A stretch of 64,000 bases of DNA from Oligoflexia bacterium (lineage in GTDB: Bacteria; Bdellovibrionota; Bdellovibrionia; Bdellovibrionales; Bdellovibrionaceae): assembly GCA_016861345.1 (NCBI GenBank), contig BOLD01000015.1, positions 1 to 64,000 of the forward strand, written 5' to 3'. Each line of letters starts with the position of its first letter. Within the stretch, counting starts at the first letter, position 1. Made by a program: the position numbers and the translations under genes. Shown here piece after piece: positions 51,353-60,388 of this stretch. A model generated the notes under the pieces. The model made no database searches and was not told the DNA's origin. It saw only the letters and a list, made by a program, of their open reading frames with translations.

Positions 51353-51963
51353 TGATACGCAACATCTGGTGTGTGGGCCGAAACTATGCTGATCACGCCA
51401 AAGAACTTGGTAACGAAGTTCCCTCAAAACCCCTGATCTTTCTTAAAGCGGGCAGTTCCGCAACTGTAAATTCAAACATCATTGAAATTCCCTATTGGGC
51501 AGAAGAGGTCCATCACGAAGTGGAATTAGCACTGAAACTCAGCTCTCATCTTCATGTCATCGAAGGAGCACTTGCTTTGGATCTGACAGAGAGAAAAGTC
51601 CAAGCTGAAGCAAAAAAAGCAGGTCTACCCTGGACCCTTGCCAAATCTTTTGATGGCGCTTGTCCGATTTCTTCTTTTTTTATGATGAAGAAATTAGATG
51701 ATTTTAAAGATCGATCCATCAAACTTTGGGTGAATGATGAACTGAAGCAAGAGGGCCGAACCTCGCAAATGATTTTCGGATTTGAACAGCTTGTGGATCA
51801 TATCAAGACTTACTTTCCTGTGTGCCAAGGTGATCTTATCCTGACGGGCACTCCCGCCGGAGTTGGGCCACTTCGCGCTGGCGACATCGTTCGCGCCGAA
51901 TTTGAAGGCGAGATGACCCATACTTGGAAAGTTCAGTGGCAGAAAAAGCCCACAGAAGAATAA
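51349..51963 (+). CDS. Fumarylacetoacetate hydrolase (FAH) family protein
   Basis: 204 residues starting at ATG 51349 (ATGATG; overlap with the phosphatase stop). Typical segments are IWCVGRNYADHAKELGNEVP, KPLIFLKAGSS, EEVHHEVELAL (acidic metal ligands about 53-60), AKSFDGACPISSF and LILTGTPAGVGPLRAGD. Members split or decarboxylate acyl-pyruvate type compounds (for example oxaloacetate decarboxylase or acylpyruvase). The short form fits acylpyruvase/FAHD1. It is followed by the S9 peptidase 12 bases on. Confidence 0.88.
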   Translation: MMIRNIWCVGRNYADHAKELGNEVPSKPLIFLKAGSSATVNSNIIEIPYWAEEVHHEVELALKLSSHLHVIEGALALDLTERKVQAEAKKAGLPWTLAKSFDGACPISSFFMMKKLDDFKDRSIKLWVNDELKQEGRTSQMIFGFEQLVDHIKTYFPVCQGDLILTGTPAGVGPLRAGDIVRAEFEGEMTHTWKVQWQKKPTEE

Positions 51964-51975
51964 GAAGGAAAATTT

Positions 51976-53877
51976 ATGAAAAATTATTTTGCCACATTGA
52001 CGTTATTGACCGCTTTACTCATGACGACACTGACTCAGGCGGATTCAAAGCCAGCAAAAATTCCACTCAAAGATTTTTTTCGCAATCCTGTTGTCGCTCG
52101 ATACCAGATTTCTCAAGATGGTAAATGGCTGTCATACATGAAGCCATGGGAAAATCGTCTGAATATTTTTATTAAACCTGCAACAAGCCATTCTTCAAAT
52201 GAGGGAGAAATCCAAGTTACCTTTGTCAAAGAACGCGATATTGCTGGCTACATGTGGAAGTCTTCAAAATATATTCTCTATTCACGAGATTTTGGTGGTG
52301 ATGAGAACTTCCATGTTTTTCTCTATGACATTAAAACAAAAAAAGAAAAAGATCTGACTCCCTATCCTAAAACAGTGGCTCACGTTATTAACGATCTTGA
52401 GTACATCAGCGAAGATGAGGTCTTGATTAGCGATAATCATCGAAATGAAAAAGTTTTTGACGTCTATCGCGTGAATCTCAAAACAGGGGCTTTAAAACTT
52501 GTCGCTGAAAATCCTGGAAATATCGAAGACTGGGTGATCGACCACCAAGGCAAAGTCCGTGGGGCCACAAGATCAGATGGAGCGAATTCGACCTTTCTTT
52601 ATCGAGATTCAGAAAAAGAAAAATTCCAGGAAGTGATCACAACAACATTCAAAGACACTTTCTCACCCCTATTTTTCACTTTTGACAACAAAAGAGTCTA
52701 TGCCCTGTCTAACATTGGGCGAGACAAAATCAGTCTTGTCGAGTTTGATCCGAAAACAAAAAAAGAAATCTGCATTCTCGCACAACATGAACGCTATGAT
52801 CTCGCTTACGCCACTTATTCCAAGAAAAGAAAAACTTTGGTTGCAGCAGCTTACACAACTTGGAAACCGCAACGCATGTTTTTTGATACTTACATTGAAG
52901 GAATTTACAATAAGCTTCTTGCCAAATTACCCAACACTGAAATTGGGATCAACTCTTTGGATGAAAAAGAAGAAATCTTTATTATCAATACCTACTCTGA
53001 TCGAAATAAAGGATCTTTTTATCTCTACAACGCTCCAAAGGATGATTTACAATTGTTAGCTCAAGTGGCTCCCTGGCTTGATGAAACTCAATTGGCCGAG
53101 GTCAAGCCGATCGAGTACAAAAGCCGAGATGGTTTAACGATCGAAGGTTATCTGACGTTGCCAAAAGGCAAAGATCCAAAAAATCTTCCTGTGGTGATTA
53201 ACCCTCACGGTGGACCTTGGCACCGAGATGTGTGGTACTTTAACCCAGAAGCTCAGCTTTTAGCCAACCGTGGCTACGCCGTTCTGCAAATGAATTTCCG
53301 CGGGTCAACAGGCTATGGAAAAAAATTCTTCGAAGCCTCGTTCAAGCAATGGGGAAAGAAAATGCAAGATGACGTCACTGACGGAGTTCAGTGGCTGATC
53401 GACAAGGGCATTGCAGATAAAAAACGGATTTGCATTTACGGGGGCAGCTATGGTGGCTACGCCACTCTGGCTGGACTGACCTTTACCCCAGATATCTATG
53501 CTTGCGGTGTGGACTATGTTGGTGTTTCGAATCTCTTCACCTTTATGGAAACCATTCCTCCCTACTGGGAAACTTTCCGAGAAAAACTTTACGCGATGGT
53601 GGGTCACCCCGAAAAAGACAAAGACCTCTTAGCAAGTGGTTCGCCCGCTCTGCATGCAGACAAAATCAAGGCACCGCTCTTAGTAGTCCAAGGTGCTAAT
53701 GACCCTCGAGTGAAAAAAGCAGAAAGCGATCAAATCGTGGCTAACCTTAAAAAACGTGGCATTGATGTGCCCTATATCGTGAAAGACAATGAAGGCCATG
53801 GATTCCGTAATGAAGAAAACCGCTTTGAGTTTTATGAAGCTATGGAGAAATTCTTAAACAAGCATATTGGGGATTAA
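51976..53877 (+). CDS. Exported S9-family (prolyl oligopeptidase-type) peptidase
   Basis: 633 residues with a signal peptide (TLLTALLMTTLTQA). A seven-bladed propeller-like region (about 25-370) precedes the alpha/beta hydrolase domain (about 385-630). The catalytic triad is GGSYGGY (Ser about 491), NDPRVKKAES (Asp about 576) and EGHGF (His about 608). VVINPHGGPWHRDVWYF and NFRGSTGYGKKF are typical oxyanion-side motifs of dipeptidyl/acylaminoacyl peptidases. It probably digests peptides in the periplasm or outside. AAGGA lies just before the ATG. Confidence 0.93.
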   Translation: MKNYFATLTLLTALLMTTLTQADSKPAKIPLKDFFRNPVVARYQISQDGKWLSYMKPWENRLNIFIKPATSHSSNEGEIQVTFVKERDIAGYMWKSSKYILYSRDFGGDENFHVFLYDIKTKKEKDLTPYPKTVAHVINDLEYISEDEVLISDNHRNEKVFDVYRVNLKTGALKLVAENPGNIEDWVIDHQGKVRGATRSDGANSTFLYRDSEKEKFQEVITTTFKDTFSPLFFTFDNKRVYALSNIGRDKISLVEFDPKTKKEICILAQHERYDLAYATYSKKRKTLVAAAYTTWKPQRMFFDTYIEGIYNKLLAKLPNTEIGINSLDEKEEIFIINTYSDRNKGSFYLYNAPKDDLQLLAQVAPWLDETQLAEVKPIEYKSRDGLTIEGYLTLPKGKDPKNLPVVINPHGGPWHRDVWYFNPEAQLLANRGYAVLQMNFRGSTGYGKKFFEASFKQWGKKMQDDVTDGVQWLIDKGIADKKRICIYGGSYGGYATLAGLTFTPDIYACGVDYVGVSNLFTFMETIPPYWETFREKLYAMVGHPEKDKDLLASGSPALHADKIKAPLLVVQGANDPRVKKAESDQIVANLKKRGIDVPYIVKDNEGHGFRNEENRFEFYEAMEKFLNKHIGD

Positions 53878-53882
53878 GTCAT

Positions 53883-53899
53883 AGCAATTAATTGCAATG
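53883..53899 (+). repeat. Left copy of a palindromic near-direct repeat
   Basis: AGCAATTAATTGCAATG; its core GCAATTAATTGC is a perfect 12-base palindrome. A 15-of-17 match in the same orientation lies at 54981-54997, on the other side of the C39-like gene. It lies 5 bases after the S9 peptidase stop. Confidence 0.55.
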
Positions 53900-53910
53900 C
53901 CGTTCACTTA

Positions 53911-53931
53911 AGCTGGTCGCTTAGACCAGCT
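53911..53931. terminator. Hairpin, possible terminator of the peptidase operon
   Basis: AGCTGGTC (53911-53918) pairs perfectly with GACCAGCT (53924-53931) with a 5-base loop. The T-rich tail is poor (ATTCTG), so termination is only possible. Confidence 0.45.
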
Positions 53932-53971
53932 ATTCTGTGCAGGGTGCGGATAGGTGAGTAGTGATTGGTGA

Positions 53972-54808
53972 TCAAAGCGAAATAGATAATAGAAATCCAT
54001 CCTGGGAAGTTACGTCTGGGTCTGAAAATTTCAGCATTTTAAAATCAGTATCGCCTAGTTTTCCGGTGCCCGAAGCGACTGATGCGAAAGACCCTTTTCC
54101 CGTCATAGGATCTAGGATTCTAATATTCAATTTTTTGCTTGACGAAGCTTGGCGTTCGATACCTGTAATAACAACGGCATGGGAAAAACTAGGATTTGTA
54201 TATAGCAGTTGAATCATAATTGGCTTACCTAAGGAGAGGCTCGATACCACTTGTTGATGAAAGTCATCAATCATATTGCTAGTCTTCTGACTGTAAGCTT
54301 TAGGTATTAAGTAAGTAATAGTCTTTAGTGGCACTGAGCCCGAAACTAACGATTGAAACATCCACGGCAAATCGTTGGGATTTGTGCCATACTTTTCACT
54401 AAAGGCAGGCTCATTAACTTTATCCCGGGATTTCTGCGCTCCAAATTGCGAAGCTAGAGACTGAATTTTTTCTATATCAGAAGATCCGGGAATTTTCTCG
54501 TAGGAATTTCTATATTCTGGGTTGCCAAGTTTTAAAGTATATAGCATTGAAGTAATCTGACAACCCATCGGATATCCAGCAACAATCTGCGATGTTTGAA
54601 TAGAATTAGGAGTATCGATTTTGACCCAATCGGTAGAGTCTTTAGTAGCTTCATTTAATGCGATAGCAAAGGACTTTGTTTTGTTAGACGACTGTTGAGA
54701 TAATTGACAGTTTTCGCAGATGCCACCTTCTGTTTCCGCATAGGAAGCCCTGGAATAAATTAAAAGAAATTGAAGTATCAGAATGAGACATTTTTTTTGA
54801 AAATTCAT
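53972..54808 (-). CDS. Exported C39-like cysteine peptidase candidate
   Basis: 278 residues from ATG at 54808, with a signal peptide (CLILILQFLLIYSRASYA). A papain-fold-like triad is suggested by GYPMGCQITSMLYTLKLG (Cys about 83), FSHAVVITGIE (His about 210) and NIRILDPMTGKG (Asp about 233). These match the C39_2 pattern (Cys-helix, then G/S-H-A-V-V-V-x-G, then D-P-x-x-G). N-terminal Cys pair CENC. The gene lies between two near-identical palindromic repeats (53883 and 54981). It is AT-rich compared with the neighbouring S9 and putA genes, which may indicate acquisition. Substrate unknown. Confidence 0.65.
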   Translation of the reverse strand: MNFQKKCLILILQFLLIYSRASYAETEGGICENCQLSQQSSNKTKSFAIALNEATKDSTDWVKIDTPNSIQTSQIVAGYPMGCQITSMLYTLKLGNPEYRNSYEKIPGSSDIEKIQSLASQFGAQKSRDKVNEPAFSEKYGTNPNDLPWMFQSLVSGSVPLKTITYLIPKAYSQKTSNMIDDFHQQVVSSLSLGKPIMIQLLYTNPSFSHAVVITGIERQASSSKKLNIRILDPMTGKGSFASVASGTGKLGDTDFKMLKFSDPDVTSQDGFLLSISL

Positions 54809-54980
54809 ACTATGAACAAACTGCAAACCATGGGCCCACTCCAAAACCAAACATTAACGACCACCCCCTTAATCATAAACTTCGATCTTCTCCATATTTC
54901 CTCAAAGGTCCCAAGCTCCACCAGTGAGGAAAAAACGACTTCCCCTCGCCTAAACCATAGCGAGGTCGTATGATCATTTT

Positions 54981-54997
54981 AGCAAGTAATTGCTATG
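54981..54997 (+). repeat. Right copy of a palindromic near-direct repeat
   Basis: AGCAAGTAATTGCTATG; matches the left copy at 53883-53899 in 15 of 17 positions, same orientation. It has its own GCAA-N4-TTGC palindrome. Confidence 0.55.
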
Positions 54998-55016
54998 AGC
55001 TGGATCGAATAAAAAT

Positions 55017-55037
55017 GCAGCTATCTGCAGATGCTGC
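55017..55037. promoter_or_regulatory. Palindrome upstream of putA
   Basis: GCAGC (55017-55021) and GCTGC (55033-55037) flank TATCTGCAGAT, with a perfect 10-base palindrome ATCTGCAGAT inside. It lies 100 bases before the putA start. It resembles an operator; no regulator gene is nearby. Confidence 0.35.
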
Positions 55038-55136
55038 ATCGCATAACCATCTCTGAAACTTGAGTTTCCCCCTCTGTAGAGCGATAACTCTTGGGCTTAT
55101 TTTCAAGAGTTAATTTGCCATCCCAGTGGAGGAATC

Positions 55137-58079
55137 ATGTCTGATATCCAAGCTCAAATTCGCGCCAAAGGTGAAGAAATCATGAAACGCATGGAGGGAG
55201 CTTCTAAAGTTTCTCTCTTTTCAAAAGATTTCTGGTATGGCTCGATTATGGATTGGTCGATGAAAAATGAGCAGTTCAAAACTCAAATGTTCCGTTTTGT
55301 CGACGTTCTTCCCTCACTGAACTCTGGAAACGAAGTCGCCCGCCATTTGAAAGAATACTTCACTCAAGATGGCAACGAACTTCCCCCTGTATTCAACATG
55401 GGCCTGGGCTTGGGCTCACTGGCGCCCTCTCTGATGGCTGGTGCTATTCGTAAAAACGTCACTCAAATGGCAAAGATGTTCATCACAGGTGAAAACCCTA
55501 AAGAAGCTCTCGATGTTTTGAAAAAAGCGAGAAAAAATAAAATCACCTTCACAGTCGATATCCTTGGCGAAGCCACATTGAGCGAAAAAGAAGCCCTTGA
55601 GTACCAATCGAAATATTTAGAACTGATTTCCTGGCTGGCACAGGATGCTCAGAAATGGGAAGAGATTCCGCAGATTGATCGGGATGCCTTCGGTCCCATT
55701 CCGAAAGTGAATGTTTCTGTCAAAATGACGGCCCTCTTCTCTCAAGTGAACGACCGAGATTGGGAGGCCACAAAGACGGCACTAAAAGATCGCCTTCGCC
55801 CAATCTTTATGGCGGGAAAAGAAAAAGGTGTCTTCATCAATCTCGACATGGAACACTACGCAGTGAAACATCTCACCATTGAAGTGTTTAAAGAACTGAT
55901 GATGGAGCCAGGATTAAAAGATTACCCTTTCTTTGGCTGCGTGATTCAGGCTTACCTGCGAGACTCTTATGCGGACATCCAGGATCTTGTGCGCTTTGCT
56001 CAAGAAAGAAAAGTTCCCTTCACGATTCGACTTGTAAAAGGTGCGTACTGGGACTCGGAAACCATCGAAGCTGAACAGCGCCGCTGGGACACTCCTGTTT
56101 ATACCGTGAAACAAGAATCAGATGCGAACTATGAGGTCTGCGCAGATTACCTGCTCGCAAATTACCAACATGTTCGCGTCGCTCTGGCGTCGCACAACGT
56201 GCGAACACTGGCTGCTGCCATGGTATCGGCTGAGAAACACAAAGTTCCCCAGAACGGTTATGAAATCCAAATGCTCTACGGAATGGCCGAGCCCATTAAA
56301 AAATCTTTGGTTGATATGGGATTTCGTGTGCGCGAGTACGCTCCCGTTGGTGAGCTCATCCCCGGAATGGCTTATCTGGTTCGACGACTTCTTGAAAATA
56401 CTTCGAACGAGTCTTGGCTGCGTGGAAAATTCGCCGAAGGCATGACGACGGAAATGCTTTTGAAAGATCCAGCATTAAATTTAACTCGAACATCCCCTGC
56501 GCCAAAAACAGAAAATCGTTTTTACAATGAGCCTCCACTTGATTTTGCTATCGCTGAGATAAGACAAAAAACCTTAACAGCTTTGGAAAAAGCTCAAAAA
56601 AATATCGGCAAAGTTTATCCTTTGATCATTAACAATAAAGAAATCAAAACCGAAAAAACTCTAAAACGGGAAAATCCATCGCACACAGAGCAGGTTCTCG
56701 GCCAAGTCTGTCTCGCTAACACGGCTCAAGCCGAAGAAGCACTGCAGGCTGCAAAATCAGCTTGGAAGACTTGGAAAAAAACTTCGCCTCAAGACCGTGC
56801 GAATATGTTGGACAAACTTGCTGATCTGATGGTGCGCGATAAATATGATTTGATGGCAACTCAAATTCTTGAAGTCGGAAAACCCTGGGACCAAGCTGCA
56901 GGTGATATCGAAGAAGCTATTGATTTCTGTCGCTACTATGCTCGACATATGCGAGAACTGGCTTCGCCCTTAAAAGTTGGAAATATCCCTGGTGAGAATT
57001 CACAATATCATTATCAACCACGCGGTGTTGCTCTGGTGATTGCTCCTTGGAATTTCCCATTGGCCATTCTCTGTGGCATGGCGGCCTCGGCACTTGTTAC
57101 AGGCAATACAGTGATCATGAAGCCTGCTGAACAGTCCTCGATCACTGCCTATGGATTAATGAAGCTGATGCAAGAAGCAGGATTTCCTGCAGGGACAGTG
57201 AACTTCTTGCCAGGACTTGGTGAAGAGGTCGGTGAATATCTTGTGAATCACAAAGACATTGCAACAATTGCATTCACTGGATCAAAGCAGGTGGGTTTGC
57301 ACATCTTAAATCGCGCCAGCCAAGTGCAACCTGGCCAAAATCATGTCAAAAGATGCATCATTGAAATGGGCGGAAAAAATGCTGTCATCGTTGATAACGA
57401 TGCGGACCTGGATGAAGCAGTTGACGGAGTTCTTTACTCTGCTTTTGGCTTTAGCGGTCAAAAGTGCTCAGCTTGCTCTCGAGTTATCGTACTTGAAGAA
57501 GTTTATGATAAATTTATCGACCGGCTTGTCGAGGCCACCAAGTCAATCATCATCACACCAGCGGAAAATCCAAAGTCTTACTATGGGCCAGTCGTGGATA
57601 AAGAAGCCTATGACCGCATCATGATGACCATTGAAACTGCAAAGAAGACCAACAAACTTCTTTATCAGGGTGAAGTGCCATCTGGAGGATATTTTGTTCC
57701 ACCAACAATTTTCAAAGACGTGGACAACAAATCCGATCTTGCCCAAAAAGAAATTTTTGGCCCCGTACTTGCCGTGATTAAAGCGAAAGATTTAGACCAA
57801 GCTATCGAGTTTGCAAATGACAGCGAATACGCCCTGACGGGTGGTCTTTTCTCTCGAAGCCCAGGCAACATTGAAAAGGTCAGATATGACTTTGAGTGTG
57901 GTAATTTATATATCAATCGTGGCATCACTGGCGCCATGGTGGATCGCCACCCATTCGGCGGATTTAAAATGTCAGGGATCGGCTCTAAAACCGGCGGCCC
58001 TGATTACTTAAAGCAATTCATGGAGCCCCGATGTGTGACTGAGAATACAATGCGACGAGGATTTGCAGCGGCCGAGTAG
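55137..58079 (+). CDS. putA: Bifunctional proline dehydrogenase / L-glutamate gamma-semialdehyde dehydrogenase
   Basis: 980 residues. The proline dehydrogenase barrel (about 110-440) shows TFTVDILGEATLSEKEALEYQ, NLDMEHYAVKHLTIEVFKEL, IRLVKGAYWDSETIEAEQ and VREYAPVGELIPGMAYLVRRLLEN (substrate and FAD sites). The aldehyde dehydrogenase domain (about 520-960) has APWNFPLAI, MKPAEQS, FTGSKQVG, EMGGKNA (Glu about 743) and GFSGQKCSACSR (catalytic Cys about 777). It oxidises proline to glutamate, channelling the intermediate. No N-terminal DNA-binding domain and no membrane segment are present. This suits the short PutA type. Confidence 0.97.
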   Translation: MSDIQAQIRAKGEEIMKRMEGASKVSLFSKDFWYGSIMDWSMKNEQFKTQMFRFVDVLPSLNSGNEVARHLKEYFTQDGNELPPVFNMGLGLGSLAPSLMAGAIRKNVTQMAKMFITGENPKEALDVLKKARKNKITFTVDILGEATLSEKEALEYQSKYLELISWLAQDAQKWEEIPQIDRDAFGPIPKVNVSVKMTALFSQVNDRDWEATKTALKDRLRPIFMAGKEKGVFINLDMEHYAVKHLTIEVFKELMMEPGLKDYPFFGCVIQAYLRDSYADIQDLVRFAQERKVPFTIRLVKGAYWDSETIEAEQRRWDTPVYTVKQESDANYEVCADYLLANYQHVRVALASHNVRTLAAAMVSAEKHKVPQNGYEIQMLYGMAEPIKKSLVDMGFRVREYAPVGELIPGMAYLVRRLLENTSNESWLRGKFAEGMTTEMLLKDPALNLTRTSPAPKTENRFYNEPPLDFAIAEIRQKTLTALEKAQKNIGKVYPLIINNKEIKTEKTLKRENPSHTEQVLGQVCLANTAQAEEALQAAKSAWKTWKKTSPQDRANMLDKLADLMVRDKYDLMATQILEVGKPWDQAAGDIEEAIDFCRYYARHMRELASPLKVGNIPGENSQYHYQPRGVALVIAPWNFPLAILCGMAASALVTGNTVIMKPAEQSSITAYGLMKLMQEAGFPAGTVNFLPGLGEEVGEYLVNHKDIATIAFTGSKQVGLHILNRASQVQPGQNHVKRCIIEMGGKNAVIVDNDADLDEAVDGVLYSAFGFSGQKCSACSRVIVLEEVYDKFIDRLVEATKSIIITPAENPKSYYGPVVDKEAYDRIMMTIETAKKTNKLLYQGEVPSGGYFVPPTIFKDVDNKSDLAQKEIFGPVLAVIKAKDLDQAIEFANDSEYALTGGLFSRSPGNIEKVRYDFECGNLYINRGITGAMVDRHPFGGFKMSGIGSKTGGPDYLKQFMEPRCVTENTMRRGFAAAE

Positions 58080-58140
58080 AAAGGCAGACTTCGCTTGGGC
58101 TTGCTTTTGCAATTTAGAGGCTCTGCTTACGCTTCCAGCC

Positions 58141-59277
58141 CTATTTTAAGGGTTCAAGCTTAATTTCTTTGGCCCCAACCAGGTATTTCTGAATTCGCTT
58201 TTGCATTTTAGTATCAGCAGCAGTGATAAAAGTAATGGCTTCGCCGTATTTTCCAGCCCTGGCTGTGCGGCCAATTCGGTGCAAGAAATCATCAGGATCC
58301 ACTGGCAAATCATAGTTCACGACCAAATTCACATGGGGAACATCAAGACCTCGAGCAAGCAAATCGGTTGTGACAAGGACTCGGATTTTTCCTTCGCGGA
58401 ATTCTCGAATAACACGGTTTCGATGTCCTTGCGATAGTCCCCCATGGATCAGATCTGAGTCCAAATCAAATTCAGCCAGATGCTTTCCGACCTTCACACA
58501 GCTTTCTTGGTCTCCAGCAAAGATAATAACTCCACCCTTGGTGTCTTTAATTTCCTCAAACAGCTGATCGTTTTTTTGACTGCTTGATAAATAAATCACT
58601 TTTTGCTTAAGAGTTTCTACAGGTGCCTGAGATTGATTCGTGCGCAGAATCTGCGGTTCACCCTGCATAAAGATTTTTGCAACTGTTTCTACAGCAGGGC
58701 TCATGCTAGCTGAGAACATCAAAGTCTGCCACTGTCCCCGCATGGTCTTTTGAATGTTCTTGAGTTGTGGAGCAAAGCCCATATCGAGCATCCGCTCTGC
58801 TTCGTCAATCACTACAAATTCAACTTTTTGCAAAAGTAGTTTGTTGGTTTGAAGATGATCATTCATTCGCCCCGGAGTCGCTAAAATAATTCTTGGATTT
58901 TTCTTAAGCTGACTGGTTTGTTTTGAGCCATCTTGTCCTCCGATCACCAAACAAGAGGTCATCGGCAAAGCTTCTCGAAGCTTTGTGAAAACAAGATCAA
59001 GCTGTTGAACCATCTCACGGCTCGGGGCCATGATCAAAGCCCGGGTTTCGGTTTTTTTTTCAAGCAGGGTCATGATCGCAAGGGCATAGGTCAAAGTTTT
59101 TCCACTTCCCGTTTCGGCAATCGCAATAAGATTTGACCCATTTAAGACCAAGGGTATGCCTTGAGTCTGAATTGCCGTGGGCTTTTCAATTTTCATTTTC
59201 TCTAAGGCTGAAAGCAGAGTCGGCGAGATATGCAGATCCGTAAAATTCAAGGCGGCCATGTCATTGTTTTTATCCAT
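58141..59277 (-). CDS. DEAD-box RNA helicase with variant motifs
   Basis: 378 residues from ATG at 59277 (a shorter start at 59259 is possible; neither has a strong ribosome site). The Q motif segment (FTDLHISPTLLSALEKMKIEKPTAIQTQGIPL) is followed by AETGSGKT (Walker A), APSREMVQQL, TPGRMND, then VIDEAERMLDMGF, where motif II is DEAE instead of DEAD. Motif III is SAS instead of SAT. VTTDLLARGLDVPHVNLVVNYDLP and HRIGRTARAG complete the helicase core. The tail is short and basic. RhlE/SrmB-like role in RNA metabolism is likely. It is 25 bases behind the lipoprotein gene. Confidence 0.9.
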   Translation of the reverse strand: MDKNNDMAALNFTDLHISPTLLSALEKMKIEKPTAIQTQGIPLVLNGSNLIAIAETGSGKTLTYALAIMTLLEKKTETRALIMAPSREMVQQLDLVFTKLREALPMTSCLVIGGQDGSKQTSQLKKNPRIILATPGRMNDHLQTNKLLLQKVEFVVIDEAERMLDMGFAPQLKNIQKTMRGQWQTLMFSASMSPAVETVAKIFMQGEPQILRTNQSQAPVETLKQKVIYLSSSQKNDQLFEEIKDTKGGVIIFAGDQESCVKVGKHLAEFDLDSDLIHGGLSQGHRNRVIREFREGKIRVLVTTDLLARGLDVPHVNLVVNYDLPVDPDDFLHRIGRTARAGKYGEAITFITAADTKMQKRIQKYLVGAKEIKLEPLK

Positions 59278-59302
59278 GGCCCAGAGACTATCACAAACTA
59301 AC

Positions 59303-60337
59303 CTACATATCCACCACACAATGATCCACATAGAATCCATTGTCTTTTTGGACAATGGACCCGCTTACCATGTCCAGTTCAGTGATTTGACCGAAGCCGT
59401 CAACTCCACCGAGCACAAAGAGTCTTTGACCCTGCTGCAGAAGACCGTCTGGTTTGATGCCAACATCAATCTTATTCACTACTGTTGGAGCAGAGGTTGA
59501 GATCATTCCCATTTTCTTTGACGAAAGAAGTTCCACAAAAATTTTTTCTCCAAAGATTTCCATACTGGAATAGGACTCGGCAACTAGATCCTGACTGCTT
59601 AAAAGCTTCATCGTCTTGATATCAATTTTGAGCATTTTATTACTGTAATCATCAATCACCCACGCCAAATCACCTTGAAGTACAAAATTTCCGTATCCGT
59701 ACCCGCCACCCTCTCCAAGTGAAAGCTCCATGGCGGTATTTGTTTTGAGATCGACATTGAAAAGAGTGAAATCATTCGTACTGAGGACAAAAAGCTGATC
59801 CCCAATAACACGAAATTGATCATATATTTGAATAATAGAACCCAGCTTGACTTCAGAATGAGTTTTTGTGACCGTGTTGTATCGTATCACTCTCTGTCTT
59901 TCAGAATCCTTTGACCCAATTCCCATGTCCATGATGATCAGTTCATCTCCATAAGTCAGTAGTCGAGTCATCTGACTTCCTAGCACCACAGTTTCTTCAA
60001 TGGCATGAGTGACACTATTTAATTTCAATAGCCTATTGTCATTCAGTGTGACCCAGATTTTATCATTCAATTTTGCCAAGCCACCACTGGTAAACTGTGG
60101 AAGGTCAACAGCCACATAAAGTTCATCTGTTGGAAAATCGAAGCGTCTTAACTCTTTTGAACTTCCCTCGGTATTACAAATCATTTTGATGGCTGCGCCT
60201 GGCTTAGAACTTTCCCCTCCCGTGCCGCCACCCGCTCCAACTCCACCTCCTGCACCACCTCCTCCTGAAGGGGAACAGGACCACAAAAATGAAAGACTGA
60301 TGATCAAAGCTGTATAAGAAAGATTTTGTGGTTTCAT
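59303..60337 (-). CDS. Lipoprotein with Gly-rich linker and beta-propeller-like domain
   Basis: 344 residues. The lipobox is SLSFLWSC (Cys about 21), and a Gly-rich linker follows (SGGGGAGGGVGAGGGTGGE, about 24-42). The body is a run of beta-strand repeats with about 45-residue spacing (LYVAVDLPQF, IWVTLNDNRLLKLN, LLTYGDELIIMD, LFVLSTNDFTLFNVDL, LAWVIDDYSNKMLKIDI, IFVELLSSKKMGMI, LFVLGGVDGFGQITEL). This fits a propeller of the YncE or Kelch sort. It is similar in plan to the lipoprotein at 25184. Function unknown. Confidence 0.75.
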   Translation of the reverse strand: MKPQNLSYTALIISLSFLWSCSPSGGGGAGGGVGAGGGTGGESSKPGAAIKMICNTEGSSKELRRFDFPTDELYVAVDLPQFTSGGLAKLNDKIWVTLNDNRLLKLNSVTHAIEETVVLGSQMTRLLTYGDELIIMDMGIGSKDSERQRVIRYNTVTKTHSEVKLGSIIQIYDQFRVIGDQLFVLSTNDFTLFNVDLKTNTAMELSLGEGGGYGYGNFVLQGDLAWVIDDYSNKMLKIDIKTMKLLSSQDLVAESYSSMEIFGEKIFVELLSSKKMGMISTSAPTVVNKIDVGIKPDGLLQQGQRLFVLGGVDGFGQITELDMVSGSIVQKDNGFYVDHCVVDM

Positions 60338-60388
60338 TGCTTCTCCTTATTCGTTCTAAAATTGGGGCCAATTCGGTCCCAAATTGAC

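Noticed and set aside
53972-54997. Insertion sequence around the C39-like gene
   Set aside because: No transposase or inverted terminal repeats; the flanking repeats are direct and only 17 bases.
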